This document shows positions 1-10,061 of a DNA stretch of 64,000 nucleotides, piece after piece. Positions within the stretch are counted from its first letter, which is position 1, and each line of letters starts with the position of its first letter. The stretch is from assembly GCA_025618425.1 (NCBI GenBank), contig CM046841.1, positions 10,736,654-10,800,653 of the forward strand. The letters run 5' to 3'. Under the pieces are notes generated by a model that was not told the origin of the DNA, searched no databases, and saw only the letters and a list, made by a program, of their open reading frames with translations. Position numbers and translations under genes: made by a program. The DNA is from Heliocidaris tuberculata. Lineage: Eukaryota; Echinodermata; Echinoidea; Camarodonta; Echinometridae.

Positions 1-594
1 ATTGGGGACACACAGTTGTTATCAGTGCGGTAGAAATGGAACACAGGAAAGATAAAGAGAGAGAAAAAAAAACTAACTTTATGATTATGAAGACAAGACT
101 TAAATCTGTTGTATACAACATTTTCTTCGTCAGTTAGGCCTACAGGTCTTCGATTTTTACAAAACGAATTGTGGCCATTAGCTCTTTTCTTTTCACTTTC
201 GACATTGCCATCAGTAGGACAAAGAGAGGGATGTAGTGTTTTGACCTTTACAACAAGAAGAAGACAAACAATCTGACGGATTTACTCCACTACGGATACT
301 TGTTACTGATCGCTGAATACTTGTTAGCCTCAAACCTTTGTCGACCTTTTTAAAGCATTTCATGCTATGTTGAATGAAATACAATTATATAAACAAAGCC
401 TATAGGTAAATGCTCTTTTCACTTCCATACATATCGCATTTTAGAGGGTCGAGTGTAAATTACTTTCAAAGTCGCCTGTCGGATACTTCAAAAACCTGTC
501 TACGTGTTGATTTAGAAATAGATGGATTGGGTATGAGGGAAACAGGTGATATCTGTTTTACCTGATGGGTGAAAAAATACAAGAGCTCCGCAAG

Positions 595-601
595 AAAGAG
601 A

Positions 602-666
<65 letters not shown>

Positions 667-684
667 GGGGGGGGGGGAGGGGGA
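595..684. repeat. (GA)n microsatellite running into poly-G
   Basis: A long GA run passes into about 17 G. The duplicate at 51600-51690 has different lengths for both the GA run and the G run, as expected of length-polymorphic alleles. Confidence 0.95.
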
Positions 685-1098
685 AATAGGATGTAGGGGT
701 AATGCTTAATTTCAAATTTACCGATGCCAATGATGATATAATTTATGACCTATTTTTACAAAAGTAATTAATGTCCCTCCATTAACTTCTGATCGGTATT
801 GATGCGTATTTAATATAATTATCTTCAGTCAGTCGATAAGGGATAGATTCACCCTGTTAAGATTATTATTTCTTTTCACAATCTTCCATGCCATATCCAG
901 GAAAACTCAGTCATGCATATTGTTGTTGTTTGTTCTTGCTTTTTATGAAGTTGCATCTCTGAAAACAAAGCCTTTTCGATGAATTGTCTAATACAATGCT
1001 GTTCGGAAATACAATCCATGACTATAATACTTTCTTAACGTAGGCCATCGTAGCAGCATAAGATTCCTTTATATCATTTGACCTTCCTCGATCTATGA

Positions 1099-1340
1099 AA
1101 TTTTGTTATTTGTTAGTAACGTAATGATTGCAGTTACGCCATTGATATACATTTTTTGGGGGTCTATTACCAACTAAATATATTGTCAGATGTAAACTGT
1201 AACACTAATTTTGTTATTTGTTAGTAACGAAATGATTGCATTTACGCCATTGATCTACATTTTTTTTCGGGGGGGGGGGGGGGTGGGGGGAGGTCTATTA
1301 CCAACTAAATATATTGTCAGATGTAAGCTGTAACACTTCA
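1099..1340 (+). repeat. Two-unit tandem duplication of ~108 bp
   Basis: Unit 1 starts near 1100 and unit 2 near 1208. Both carry TTTGTTATTTGTTAGTAACG, an ATTGAT-TACATTTTTT segment and TATTACCAACTAAATATATT. Unit 2 is expanded by a poly-G/T tract at 1262-1290. The same pair is present at 52102-52342, so the tandem event is older than the 51-kb duplication. Confidence 0.9.
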
Positions 1341-1522
1341 TACCCCACCCTGCCCAAGTCAAATTTCTCTGATTTGGCCAACTACACTACACGGGATTAC
1401 TGATTTATTGATTTTATTGATGTAGAAGTATCAAACATAAATTTAATGTGAGGAAATACCGATTACTACTTATACTGATCTATCATCATTACATACATTA
1501 AAAAAATAGGAATTGAAATTAT

Positions 1523-1867
1523 TTAGACAATGTTTTCATCAATCGTTTGAACAGTAAGTAAGCTCGAAAATTGTCCCACACAACATACAATAAATCGCAC
1601 GTATGCAGTGTAAAAACTGATCTTTGTTTTGAGTATTGTCTGGTTCATAATTTCAGTGAGATTGTAGGCTCTTGGCAATAGATCAAATCTAACGTCCCAC
1701 TCGCCTCTGGGATTTTCGCCTTCCCAGCACGAGGAACGGCGTTTAAGAGATTCTAAAAGGATAACATTTTCGCTGTTGAGTCGATGAGAGCATTGTTTTA
1801 GTCCAGTCGCCTGAGATGGATGTCCAATCATGTCTCCACCATGTGACGTGTAAAGTAATGCTATCAA
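1523..1867 (-). CDS. Weak candidate 114-codon open frame, unrecognised
   Basis: This open frame on the minus strand starts MIALLYTSHGGDMIGHPSQ and is neither low-complexity nor tied to a repeat that I recognise. The copy at 52526-52870 has one base difference, which turns a His codon CAT into CAC and is silent, with no indels. The flanks are also nearly identical, so one silent change is weak evidence for selection. I recognise no domain, signal peptide or membrane segment. It could be a single exon or a chance frame, and chance is more likely. Confidence 0.12.
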   Translation of the reverse strand: MIALLYTSHGGDMIGHPSQATGLKQCSHRLNSENVILLESLKRRSSCWEGENPRGEWDVRFDLLPRAYNLTEIMNQTILKTKISFYTAYVRFIVCCVGQFSSLLTVQTIDENIV

Positions 1868-2223
1868 TCTTAATGTAAATTCCCTAACCTGATAACATTT
1901 CCATTCGCCTTTTGAGTCGCTTTACATTATGATGCATGTTCTATTGTAACGACGTTATCACGGGGAAACAGAAAACTTGTTTTATATCGCCGGAATGCCA
2001 GCCGGTCTGACTCTCACAACCAATTAAGTGAAATATAAATCTCGAGAGAGGCAATTACGTCAATATCCACAGTTCATTTGCATATTGACCCTGCAGTGGT
2101 GATGATTGTGTTAGAAAGAGGTTTTTAAAGGAACTGTGTTGTATCAATATTGTTGGGGTTATAGGTAAGATCCATCTTAACACTTTCTTCCCATAATAAC
2201 GCACCTGAAAAAAAAGAAAGATC

Positions 2224-2372
2224 ATGTCAACAACAGCAACAACTATAATGATAATAATAGTAATAATAAAAATAACAACAATGATAATAATAATGATAAG
2301 GATAACAACGATAATAATGATAATAATGATAATAACAATCATAATAAAAACAATAATAACAATCATAAATTT
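2224..2372. repeat. Imperfect (ATN)n trinucleotide repeat
   Basis: An ATA/ATG/ACA-rich trinucleotide tract. It creates isoleucine-rich frames on both strands that are not genes. The duplicate lies at 53227-53375. Confidence 0.9.
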
Positions 2373-2879
2373 CCCACAACATTCTCTCAATAAAGATAAT
2401 GGAAAACAAACTAAAAAAAACAAAAACAAAAAACCTACAACTTTTTACATATATTTCATCAATGCCTAAAAAAGATTCCTCAAGCAATTGAAAACAGATT
2501 TATACACTTTCTACTCATTTCAAATTTTCCAAGTTTTCTGGAGCTGTCCCGCTCATTTTGAACTTCCTGCTAATTTACGCTACGCCCTCCTGCTATTCTT
2601 CGTGTAGAATTGAGCTAGATGTTGTCTGTATGCAGTATCTGACCATATTAAATACAATTTAAATGACAGTTGAGTTGGGGAATTCCATTAGGCTAGGAAT
2701 AAGTGGAGAGATCGTCTACTTCTTTATATTTCTTTTACGTCTAATCGACATTTGTTTTGAAACGACTCGTTAAGCTTTACAAACGTAATTAAATCCCAGC
2801 CTGATATCTCTTATATATGCACAGCGTCGCCCCTTTTACATCACATGGCATTCATCCATGTGCCTTCCTAGGAAAGTTT

Positions 2880-3012
2880 ATTATTCAGGGTTTTTTTGGA
2901 GTTTTTTTTTTTGGGGGGGGGGGGGGGGGGTGGGTTTTGTGTTGTGTGTGTGTGTGTGTGTTTTGTGTTTTTGCTTTTTTTTTTTTTTTCTTTTCGCCCT
3001 AAAAAAAAAAAC
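2880..3012. repeat. Low-complexity T / G / GT / T / A block
   Basis: Successive T, G (about 20), GT, T and A runs. This is the part of the duplicated block that differs most from its partner (53880-54020), consistent with slippage or consensus error. Confidence 0.85.
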
Positions 3013-3185
3013 CAAATCTGTAGATTTCATTATTATAAATTATAACGTCCTGCGATAGACGCGTCTATTCTTACGTGGCAACAGGAGGTGTTAATTACGA
3101 CATCATCATTACAGACCTGACGTTTGTGGGATGCGAGACGTATTTCGTATGTCGTATGTGTGGTGCGTGAAGAAGATGTTTTGAG

Positions 3186-3308
3186 TGCCTCAGTCACACG
3201 ACCAAACCGACTCAACACCGACTCCGAACCGAACGATTCTTCTTCATTCGAGGTAATGCATTTTGGTTTTGTTCTGTCTGGTGTCGGTCTTGTTGCTGTG
3301 ACTGGCCT
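3186..3308. mobile_element. Small inverted-repeat element, GTCACA...CCAAACCGA family
   Basis: The left end reads CTCAGTCACACGACCAAACC. The right end, read in reverse complement, begins GGCCAGTCACAGCAACAAGA, so the ends form a short hairpin. A diverged relative at 31748-31868 shares CCAAACCGA, TTCGAGGTAATG, TTGTCGGTCTGGTGACAGTC-like sequence and the same order. I infer a non-autonomous MITE-like repeat. Confidence 0.6.
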
Positions 3309-3509
3309 CGAGTATGAGATTGACACGAAACTCAGGCATTCACCAATGTGCCTTATTGAACTACATGCCTGAATGTGTGGGTATGTTGATGTGTGCGGGA
3401 TGAGTGGGTGAGTGAGAAGGGAAGGTGGCAAAGGAGACATCTTGACGAGTGTTGACAGGGAGGAACTTGATATAACTTATAGGCCTTTCGTAACTGTACT
3501 CTCTAAGAA

Positions 3510-3703
3510 ATAAACATCGAGTGATCACTGACGTCACTCCCCGGGGGAATGAAAAAAAAAATAAGAGTGAAATAGAGTGAAACTCCACTCTTTTCCTTTT
3601 GGATACCACTCGATAGTTACTCGATATTCACTCCTAAAAAGTGATCACTGACGTGACTCCCGGGGGAGTGAAAACATAGTGAAAATTCACTCTTTTTTAT
3701 AGA
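3510..3703. repeat. Pair of GTGATCACTGACGTSACTCC(C)GGGGGA modules
   Basis: Two modules sit about 121 bp apart (near 3519 and 3640). Each contains TGATCA, a TGACGTCA or TGACGTGA octamer and a CCCGGGGG core, separated by repeated GAGTGAAA/CTCACTCT-type motifs. The duplicate is at 54540-54728. The first octamer equals the CRE/ATF consensus, but no gene lies nearby, so a repeat is the safer reading. Confidence 0.5.
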
Positions 3704-3890
3704 GAGAGTAACAGAGAAAGAGCAAGAGAGAGACTAGCAGACAGTAAAACAAACAGCAACAGACAGTTGGTCAAACAGACATATAATGCAGATAAAAAAC
3801 AAGCAAACAAACAACCAGGCAGACAAATTGAATTTGAGAGGTAGGAAGAAAGATAGGGGAGGGGAGAGACAGAATGGAATACAGAAAGAG

Positions 3891-3921
<31 letters not shown>

Positions 3922-3954
3922 TAGAGATAGGACATTTTGTTTGCATGGTTGTCT

Positions 3955-4203
3955 TTATTTTTTTGGGCCAACCTCTGTATGTAAGGTAAATATTTTTCCA
4001 TGCTTGTAAACTGGCTCCATGGAAGACCAGCAGCAATATAATATTGCAGCTGAATATGGACTACCAGCTGTATGCTTTATTATTACCCATTACCTCTACC
4101 ATTTATATATTTTGTATCTATATGACCAATGTTCTTTTTTGTGCATATATGTATTTATGTGTCATTTTTATATACGGAAATAAAACAAACAAAACAAACA
4201 AGA
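3955..4203 (+). mobile_element. Possible LINE-like 3' UTR fragment with AATAAA and (CAAA)n tail
   Basis: The sequence has paired CCATGG/ACCAGC motifs (GGCTCCATGGAAGACCAGCA), then a T-rich stretch ending ACGGAAATAAAACAAACAAA before a GA tract. A polyadenylation-like AATAAA followed at once by a short tandem tail resembles the 3' end of CR1/L2-type retrotransposons. No reverse transcriptase frame precedes it, so this would be a 5'-truncated remnant. The duplicate is at 54980-55228. Confidence 0.35.
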
Positions 4204-4530
4204 GAGAGAGAGAGAGAGAGAGAGAAAGCAAGATATGGAGACAAAAACACACACACAAACACACATTTTAAAACGTTTATAAACGAAAGAAACTAAGACA
4301 AAAAATTGTAAACTACTTCATCTTGATAACGGCTGATCCATTGCCAATCTTAATTGAAAGTTAGCACTTGTATATTTCAGCGTCTTGTAAATATTTTCGA
4401 TTTTCCGGGAGAAAGAAAAGGGTCACTGGAATAGAGTATATCTAGTAGTGAGATGCATTAACGATTAATCGAATATAATAGGCCAAGTAACTGATCCTAT
4501 CTAGAACAATAATGGATTCTTTTGCAGCAG

Positions 4531-4565
<35 letters not shown>

Positions 4566-4781
4566 TCAAACTTCGACGATAATGGATAGATCGCGAGTGA
4601 GAAAGGTTGATATGTTAAGCTGCTAATATCGGATTTAAATCTGCATTTATCCCTGAAATAATCTCACTCTGAATTTATTCTTCAAATTGCATTCCAGTTG
4701 CACCTGCTGAACATATTGAACTAAATCCGTGTCCGAATATTTTATCTTAAAAAAAGCAAAGACATAAACACAGAGTAATCG

Positions 4782-5021
4782 GTATAATGATAATAATGAT
4801 AATACTGTCCATTTATATAGCGCAGCTACTATACAAATATACTCTACTCTAAGTGTCGTTACCCTGGCTTTAAGCCAAGCTGCCATTATAATGCGCTATT
4901 AAAGCATTCAATGAATTTCCTCCTACCGGGTACTCATTTACTTCACCTGTGTGCCGAGTGGCCAATGTAGATTAACGTCTTGCCAACGGTCATTAGTGAC
5001 CACTAGACCACGACTGTCCGG
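4782..5021 (-). mobile_element. tRNA-derived SINE, decayed, with (ATT/ATC)n tail
   Basis: On the minus strand the 5' end contains GTCGTGGTCTAGTGGTCAC, a good match to a tRNA D-arm and internal A box. A body follows with TACCCGGTAGGAGGAAATTC and ending GCGCTATATAAATGGAC, then a TTATCATTATTATC tail. Head, body and short tandem tail in this order fit a tRNA SINE. The B-box half of the head is decayed. The duplicate is at 55817-56052. Confidence 0.55.
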
Positions 5022-5517
5022 TTCTAGTGGATAGAGTAGTTTCATACTAAAATGTGTCACACCTCTTACACCTGCTGTTGAGAGCCAGAAGGACGTTAAC
5101 TCTCTGTTAAAGTTCATGATGTGACACCCTTCTTGCTCTGATGCAATGTGAAAAAAAAAAGAAATCTACGTCGTGGATCGCACCCACTCAGCATCACGCT
5201 AGTAAGTGGTGACCCTTCCATGCACTTGGTCGCCTATCCAGTCAAAATAAGCATCGTTGCAAGTAATTAACATAATGAAAAAAAAATCCAGGTGTAACTA
5301 TTCATAATTGTGTGTTTTACACATACAATTTAAATAAATTACTTACCTATGGAGTTTCACTATAAAATCTACCTGTAATCAAAAGAGCAACACCTCTATT
5401 GAACCGTAGTTTCCAATCAATAAAACATTTCTTAATTTTGCGTTGCAGTTGTCCTTTTTGGTCAACAGTGGTCACTTTTTTACCCTTTTACCCTTAGAGT
5501 AGAAAACAGGTGAAAAT

Positions 5518-6017
5518 NNNNNNNNNNNNNNNNNNNNNNNNNNNNNNNNNNNNNNNNNNNNNNNNNNNNNNNNNNNNNNNNNNNNNNNNNNNNNNNNNNN
5601 NNNNNNNNNNNNNNNNNNNNNNNNNNNNNNNNNNNNNNNNNNNNNNNNNNNNNNNNNNNNNNNNNNNNNNNNNNNNNNNNNNNNNNNNNNNNNNNNNNNN
5701 NNNNNNNNNNNNNNNNNNNNNNNNNNNNNNNNNNNNNNNNNNNNNNNNNNNNNNNNNNNNNNNNNNNNNNNNNNNNNNNNNNNNNNNNNNNNNNNNNNNN
5801 NNNNNNNNNNNNNNNNNNNNNNNNNNNNNNNNNNNNNNNNNNNNNNNNNNNNNNNNNNNNNNNNNNNNNNNNNNNNNNNNNNNNNNNNNNNNNNNNNNNN
5901 NNNNNNNNNNNNNNNNNNNNNNNNNNNNNNNNNNNNNNNNNNNNNNNNNNNNNNNNNNNNNNNNNNNNNNNNNNNNNNNNNNNNNNNNNNNNNNNNNNNN
6001 NNNNNNNNNNNNNNNNN
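5518..6017. other. Assembly gap of exactly 500 N
   Basis: The gap is exactly 500 unknown bases, a round number that normally marks a scaffold join of unknown true size. The left edge coincides with the end of the duplicated block. The two open frames that appear to cross it are artefacts of translating N. Confidence 0.99.
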
Positions 6018-7430
6018 TTGGAAGATTATCGAGTTTGCTTTTTTAAAACGAAGAACTCTTAGCGGCCAAGTATTTGCCTCTTTGCATCCGACCGGCTTCT
6101 TGAGAGCAGACGAGAATCTCGACAGCGACAGCACTGACACCTTTGATCGATCGAAAAGAAGTTCGGATCGATAGCACGGATTTAGCACGCACGCACGAAA
6201 TGCGAACTCCTCTCGATGGCGTTACATATACACGCGCGGATTGACAGGACTAATCCGATAGCTCTTGTCTTGAGTTATGAATTTTAAGAAACTTTGTTAA
6301 AACTAGACACATATCTGGCAGTATTGAAATAATTTAATTTCTACTGTATTTCCAGGATTCAACTCAGCAAAGCCCATCTTCTGAAAAACATAAAGATATT
6401 AAGAAGATAACCCAGGTGTTTATGATTTAAAATCATTTATAAAAAAAAGGTCTAAGTTTTCAGAACAGCTATAAGTGATACTCACAGAAACGTAGGCTAG
6501 AGCAAAGACGAGAATAGCAACAGAATAGAACTGACATTTTCATGGATCATCGCGAATAACTAAAAGTTATTACCTAAAACACACTTATTTTTTGTAATTC
6601 CCCCAAAAGTAATAATTCATTTTTTATAAAAAAAAGAAGAAGAAGAAGATTTAATGTAGAAGATACATAAAAGAATAAGTTGAGGCATTTTCTTTTATTC
6701 TTAAACAAAAACAAAACGAAACAAATAAAAAATATGTGAGAGGTGAAAAAGGATAAATCCGTGCATTGAATTATTTCTTATTATTCTTAGTTACTTTGTT
6801 CTCTGTGACCTGTTATGCAGTATCATGCTTATAAACGTCTTTTAGGATTTGTCTCTATGTGAAAAAGGGGAGCAGGATAATACTGCATGAACTTCTTTTT
6901 GAGCCCATAGTCATTAGTGTAGACATGTTGAAATAAAATTGACAAACATGCAAGTGTGAATGTCAAGCACGTGTTTTAAATTATCACTTTTGAATCTGTC
7001 GGTATGGAAACTTTCAAAGAAAAACAAAATCTTATAGATCCGTGCAAAAGAGAAACCACTGCTTGCTAAAGTCATAACCTAAGCCTTTAGATGTAGAGCG
7101 ATATTTTCAGCGCAAGAATTCGAGATAAAGGTTTTCAAGGTTTCATGGCAACACGTACATTAATCTCGTGAACAATGAACGACCCATTAATGTGTCCTCT
7201 CATGCAACAACATCTTGTTTATATAAATCATTAAAGAGAGAAGCCAGCTCTTCCATATCACAAACATTCTACATGAAAAAAGATTCTTAACTCTAGTGTT
7301 TGCAGGCGATATCTATTGGAGGGAGGCACATATTCTTTTGGAAATTGGTCACTGTGCAGGATCTCATCCGATATAAGAAAATGCAGGTTAAGAATGACAG
7401 GACTAAAGTAATATGATTAAATTTCTCGTC
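6018..7430. other. AT-rich DNA, nothing recognised
   Basis: The DNA beyond the gap does not resemble that following the second copy at 56550. There are short A/T runs and an AAG microsatellite near 6633, with no gene, RNA or element ends that I can support. Confidence 0.6.
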
Positions 7431-7435
7431 GAAGA

Positions 7436-7538
7436 CCCCCCCCCCCCCTCTCTCTCTCTCTCTCCACACACACCACACACACACACATACACGCACACAC
7501 TCACACACGCACGCGTGCACACACACGCGCACACACAA
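7436..7538. repeat. Poly-C / (CT)n / (CA)n microsatellite
   Basis: About 13 C, then CT repeats, then CA/CG repeats. It produces a spurious Val/Cys-rich frame on the minus strand. Confidence 0.95.
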
Positions 7539-7569
7539 AAGTAGACCGATTCAAGAAAAGGTTGAGTTC

Positions 7570-7810
7570 TGGGAAAGGTGACAAATAATTTGTGAGCTTT
7601 CCTTTCTCATTCCTTTTATACCAGTTTGGAAGAACATGATTGCTGAAACGTCCCTTGAAAAATATTGCTCTTTCTAATGCCCTCAGATTTGAAATATGAC
7701 GAGAAAAAGCTGAATTGTTCGGGCCGAACATTCATGCCACATGTGTGTGCAGTGCATGTGCTTTTCAGCAAAATTGTGTCAATTTCTTATCATTTAATGA
7801 TTCCTAAACT
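7570..7810. repeat. Diverged interspersed repeat shared with 57.8-58.3 kb
   Basis: Shared landmarks in order with 57805-58300 are GTCCCTTGAAAA, AATGCCCTCA, an AAATATGA block, ACATGTG and GTCAATTTCTTA. The other locus is interrupted by a large palindrome just after ACATGTG. The family is not recognised and its ends are unclear. Confidence 0.5.
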
Positions 7811-8025
7811 TCGCAATATACAACAGTTCTTATTTAAACATGATCAAACATTCCCAATTACTTTGAATTTTTTTTTTTTTTACACACTGTTATCGCATGA
7901 CCAGAACTCAACGTTATCTTTAAAAAATAAACATACACATTTAAGAAAAAAAAAAAACGCGAAAAGCTCGATGTGCGTGATTCGTGACGCAAACTCCCCT
8001 GGAACCTTATTGACAGTCTCTTTAA

Positions 8026-8437
8026 CCCTTTCAGGACAGGAATTATTTGAGGGCCAAATTGATCACATTTTGATCTTCAAATTGGCAACCATAAAATTTT
8101 TCTTTCAGTGCTACAATGGAGCTTATAAGGTGTAATGTCTTAGAAATTATTCTACATGGTTACAGATTTTGGCAAAAAGTTGAAAAAATTGCCAATTTTT
8201 ATAAAAAAAAACAATGATTCTGAAGCTCTCAATGTGTTGCCAATTTAGGGATTTTAAGGCTTAATCTCCTTTTTAAAATTCCTGTTATCAAACGCCATAT
8301 GGTCATGCAACAAAAATGGACACAGAGTGTGCAGAAATTTTTGATCTTTCTGCTCATGCATCTGATATATTTTTTAGGGCTCTGAATAAAAAGTTATTGA
8401 GTCAAACCACAAAATGTGGTCAATTGTCTTGAAAGAG
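8026..8437. mobile_element. 412-bp MITE with TTAA flanks, CCCTTTCA...TGAAAGAG ends
   Basis: TTAA stands at both borders (8022-8025 and 8438-8441). The left end begins CCCTTTCAGGACAGGAATTA and the right end reads TTGTCTTGAAAGAG, forming short imperfect inverted repeats. A second, deleted copy with the same TTAA borders is at 60292-60610, showing that these are real element ends. TTAA duplication with CCCT-like termini is the signature of piggyBac-superfamily elements. No transposase is present. Confidence 0.7.
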
Positions 8438-8611
8438 TTAAAAAAAGATATATAAAGTAGGCCGAGGTGGTGTAACTTACTGTGTCTTACATTGTCAAAA
8501 TCTCGTGCCAGCTAGCTACAGAGCAAAAAGGGTCAAGAGAGAGAGAGAGAAAAAAAATGCTGGTTCTTCCTCTCTTCGTGCCAACCCGAAACTTCGAGGG
8601 TTAAAAAAAAT

Positions 8612-8690
8612 CATAGAGGGAGATCTCTCAGGTATATTGGTGAAGGGTCTCATCATGATGTACTAGGTTCGATCCTTGCTCGGTCCTTAC
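8612..8690 (+). mobile_element. tRNA-like SINE head, decayed
   Basis: The segment contains an exact B-box-like GGTTCGATCC at about tRNA spacing from an imperfect A-box region (CTCTCAGGTATATTGGT). It is too degraded to assign an anticodon. The following 350 bp hold a low-complexity body, so a decayed SINE fits better than a functional tRNA. Confidence 0.35.
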
Positions 8691-8749
8691 ATCCTTGGAC
8701 AAGATGTTTTACCAGTGTGGCCAGCGAAAAAAATACAATTGTGCTAGCG

Positions 8750-9060
8750 AGCAACGAAAATTCTGCTATATAAAAATTTTTACTGCTAAATCAAAATTTT
8801 ACTCAAAAGTTCTCTGACAAGCAAACAAAAAAAGACATTTTACTCAAAAATTCTCTGAGAAGGAAAAAAAGAAAAAGAAAAAAAAAGGTTATCAGCATTT
8901 TTAGTTTTAGGGAGACTCTTTACTCAAAAATTCTCTGACAAGCAAAAAAAACACCAAAAAAAAAACCCACCAGAATTCTGCTAAAATTCTGCTAAATTTT
9001 GTCAAATTATGCCTAGTATAATGCTAGATGCTAAAGCGGTCAAAATTCAGAATTCTGCCA
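8750..9060. repeat. A-rich block with three TTTACTCAAAAATTCTCTGA-like repeats
   Basis: Near-identical copies of TTTTACTCAAAARTTCTCTG start near 8797, 8838 and 8919, separated by poly-A. AAAATTCTGCTA repeats follow near 8970-9000. No gene. Confidence 0.65.
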
Positions 9061-9234
9061 ACTCTGGCAACCTTGTGTTTTACCCACGTATGTCCCTCTT
9101 GACAAATATTTAGCAAAGCTGGAATAATAACTATCCCCTCTACCTTCTCTCTCCTTTCTTTTTTTTTTTTTTTTTGGTGGTTTTTTGTTGGCCTTCTGCT
9201 TTCCACTATGCATCGATTGTATATGTATTATCAT

Positions 9235-9430
9235 TTGATTTGGTTTGATTTGATTTGATTTGATTTGTGATTAAATAATTTTGTGTATTTTTAACGTGGG
9301 CGTCAACTCAAGCTATACATATGACGACCCCCATTTCTATGTACGATTTTATTTGACCATACATGTTAAAAGATTGTGAATTTATGATGATTTATGGAAA
9401 TAAATGAACATCAAATCAAATCAAATCAAA
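9235..9430 (+). mobile_element. Possible LINE 3'-end fragment between inverted (TTTGA)n tracts
   Basis: A (TTTGA)n tract at 9235-9267 is mirrored by (TCAAA)n at 9411-9430. The sequence before the second tract has AAATAAATGAACATCAAATC, an AATAAA-like signal followed by a pentamer tail. That suggests a truncated retroelement tail, but the two opposed tracts could also come from two insertions. Confidence 0.35.
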
Positions 9431-10061
9431 TAATCACTGGAGGGCCCACAGGAAGAACATTATTAACGCTGATGGGCTGCATTGGGTAAATAGGATTGTC
9501 ATTGTATAGCCTTTTAAAATTAACTAAATAAACGTACTCATAACTATACGCCTGAGTTAGAAAATAAAGTATTCATCATGGAATAAGGGATCGTTTTATA
9601 CAGTGTATTTTGTTCTTGAATATAAAATTTAAACAAAATGTCTGTGAAATTCAGGATCATTTTCGACTCATCTCCCACCATTCCGAAAGAAAATTGTGTC
9701 TGCTACTTGCCTCTGGAATTACCGCAAGCTTGTTGATTTTGCACTTCACCCCCTTTACCGACTTTATTGATCACTTTCTTTGATCAAATCCCGCCACATT
9801 TCAAAGATCGTAAAACCCTCTTCGTCTACAGTTCATTTAAATGAAATTTTCATTTATACTGCTGGGTCCTTTATATAATTAGTTTATGTAAAAAAAAGTT
9901 CTTTACACCCAGTTTTAATATTACACATGAATGTATGTAATGGATTTTAAATGTGAGATAATACGGAATTAAATTTGTTACTGGAGTGTATCGGTGGTTC
10001 TCAAAAACTGTTTTTGGGGCTTCAGGGGGTTCCGATGGGCTTCTGTTGCAAACAAAACCAG

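Larger units (their letters stand above)
1..5517 (+). repeat. Left copy of a ~5.5-kb direct duplication
   Basis: This block matches 51009-56549 in the same orientation almost base for base. Differences are mainly microsatellite and homopolymer lengths, scattered substitutions, and one diverged low-complexity patch near 2.88-3.08 kb. It contains GA, poly-G, ATN, GT and poly-A tracts, a 108-bp tandem duplication, a small hairpin element and a SINE-like element. The match runs to the last base before the N gap, and its left limit lies outside the window. That placement is typical of an allelic contig end scaffolded beside its partner, but a recent segmental duplication would look the same. No gene inside it is convincing. 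Confidence 0.95.

Noticed and set aside
2055..2429. Isoleucine-rich membrane-like protein, repeated at 53058-53432
   Set aside because: The hydrophobic run is the complement of an ATN trinucleotide repeat. Its presence twice reflects only the large duplication.
5472..6188. Long open frames across the N gap
   Set aside because: The frames exist only because unknown bases are translated as X. The gap is 500 N.
6018..6200. Continuation of the duplicated block beyond the gap
   Set aside because: The sequence after the gap does not resemble the sequence after 56549, so the duplication is not seen to continue.
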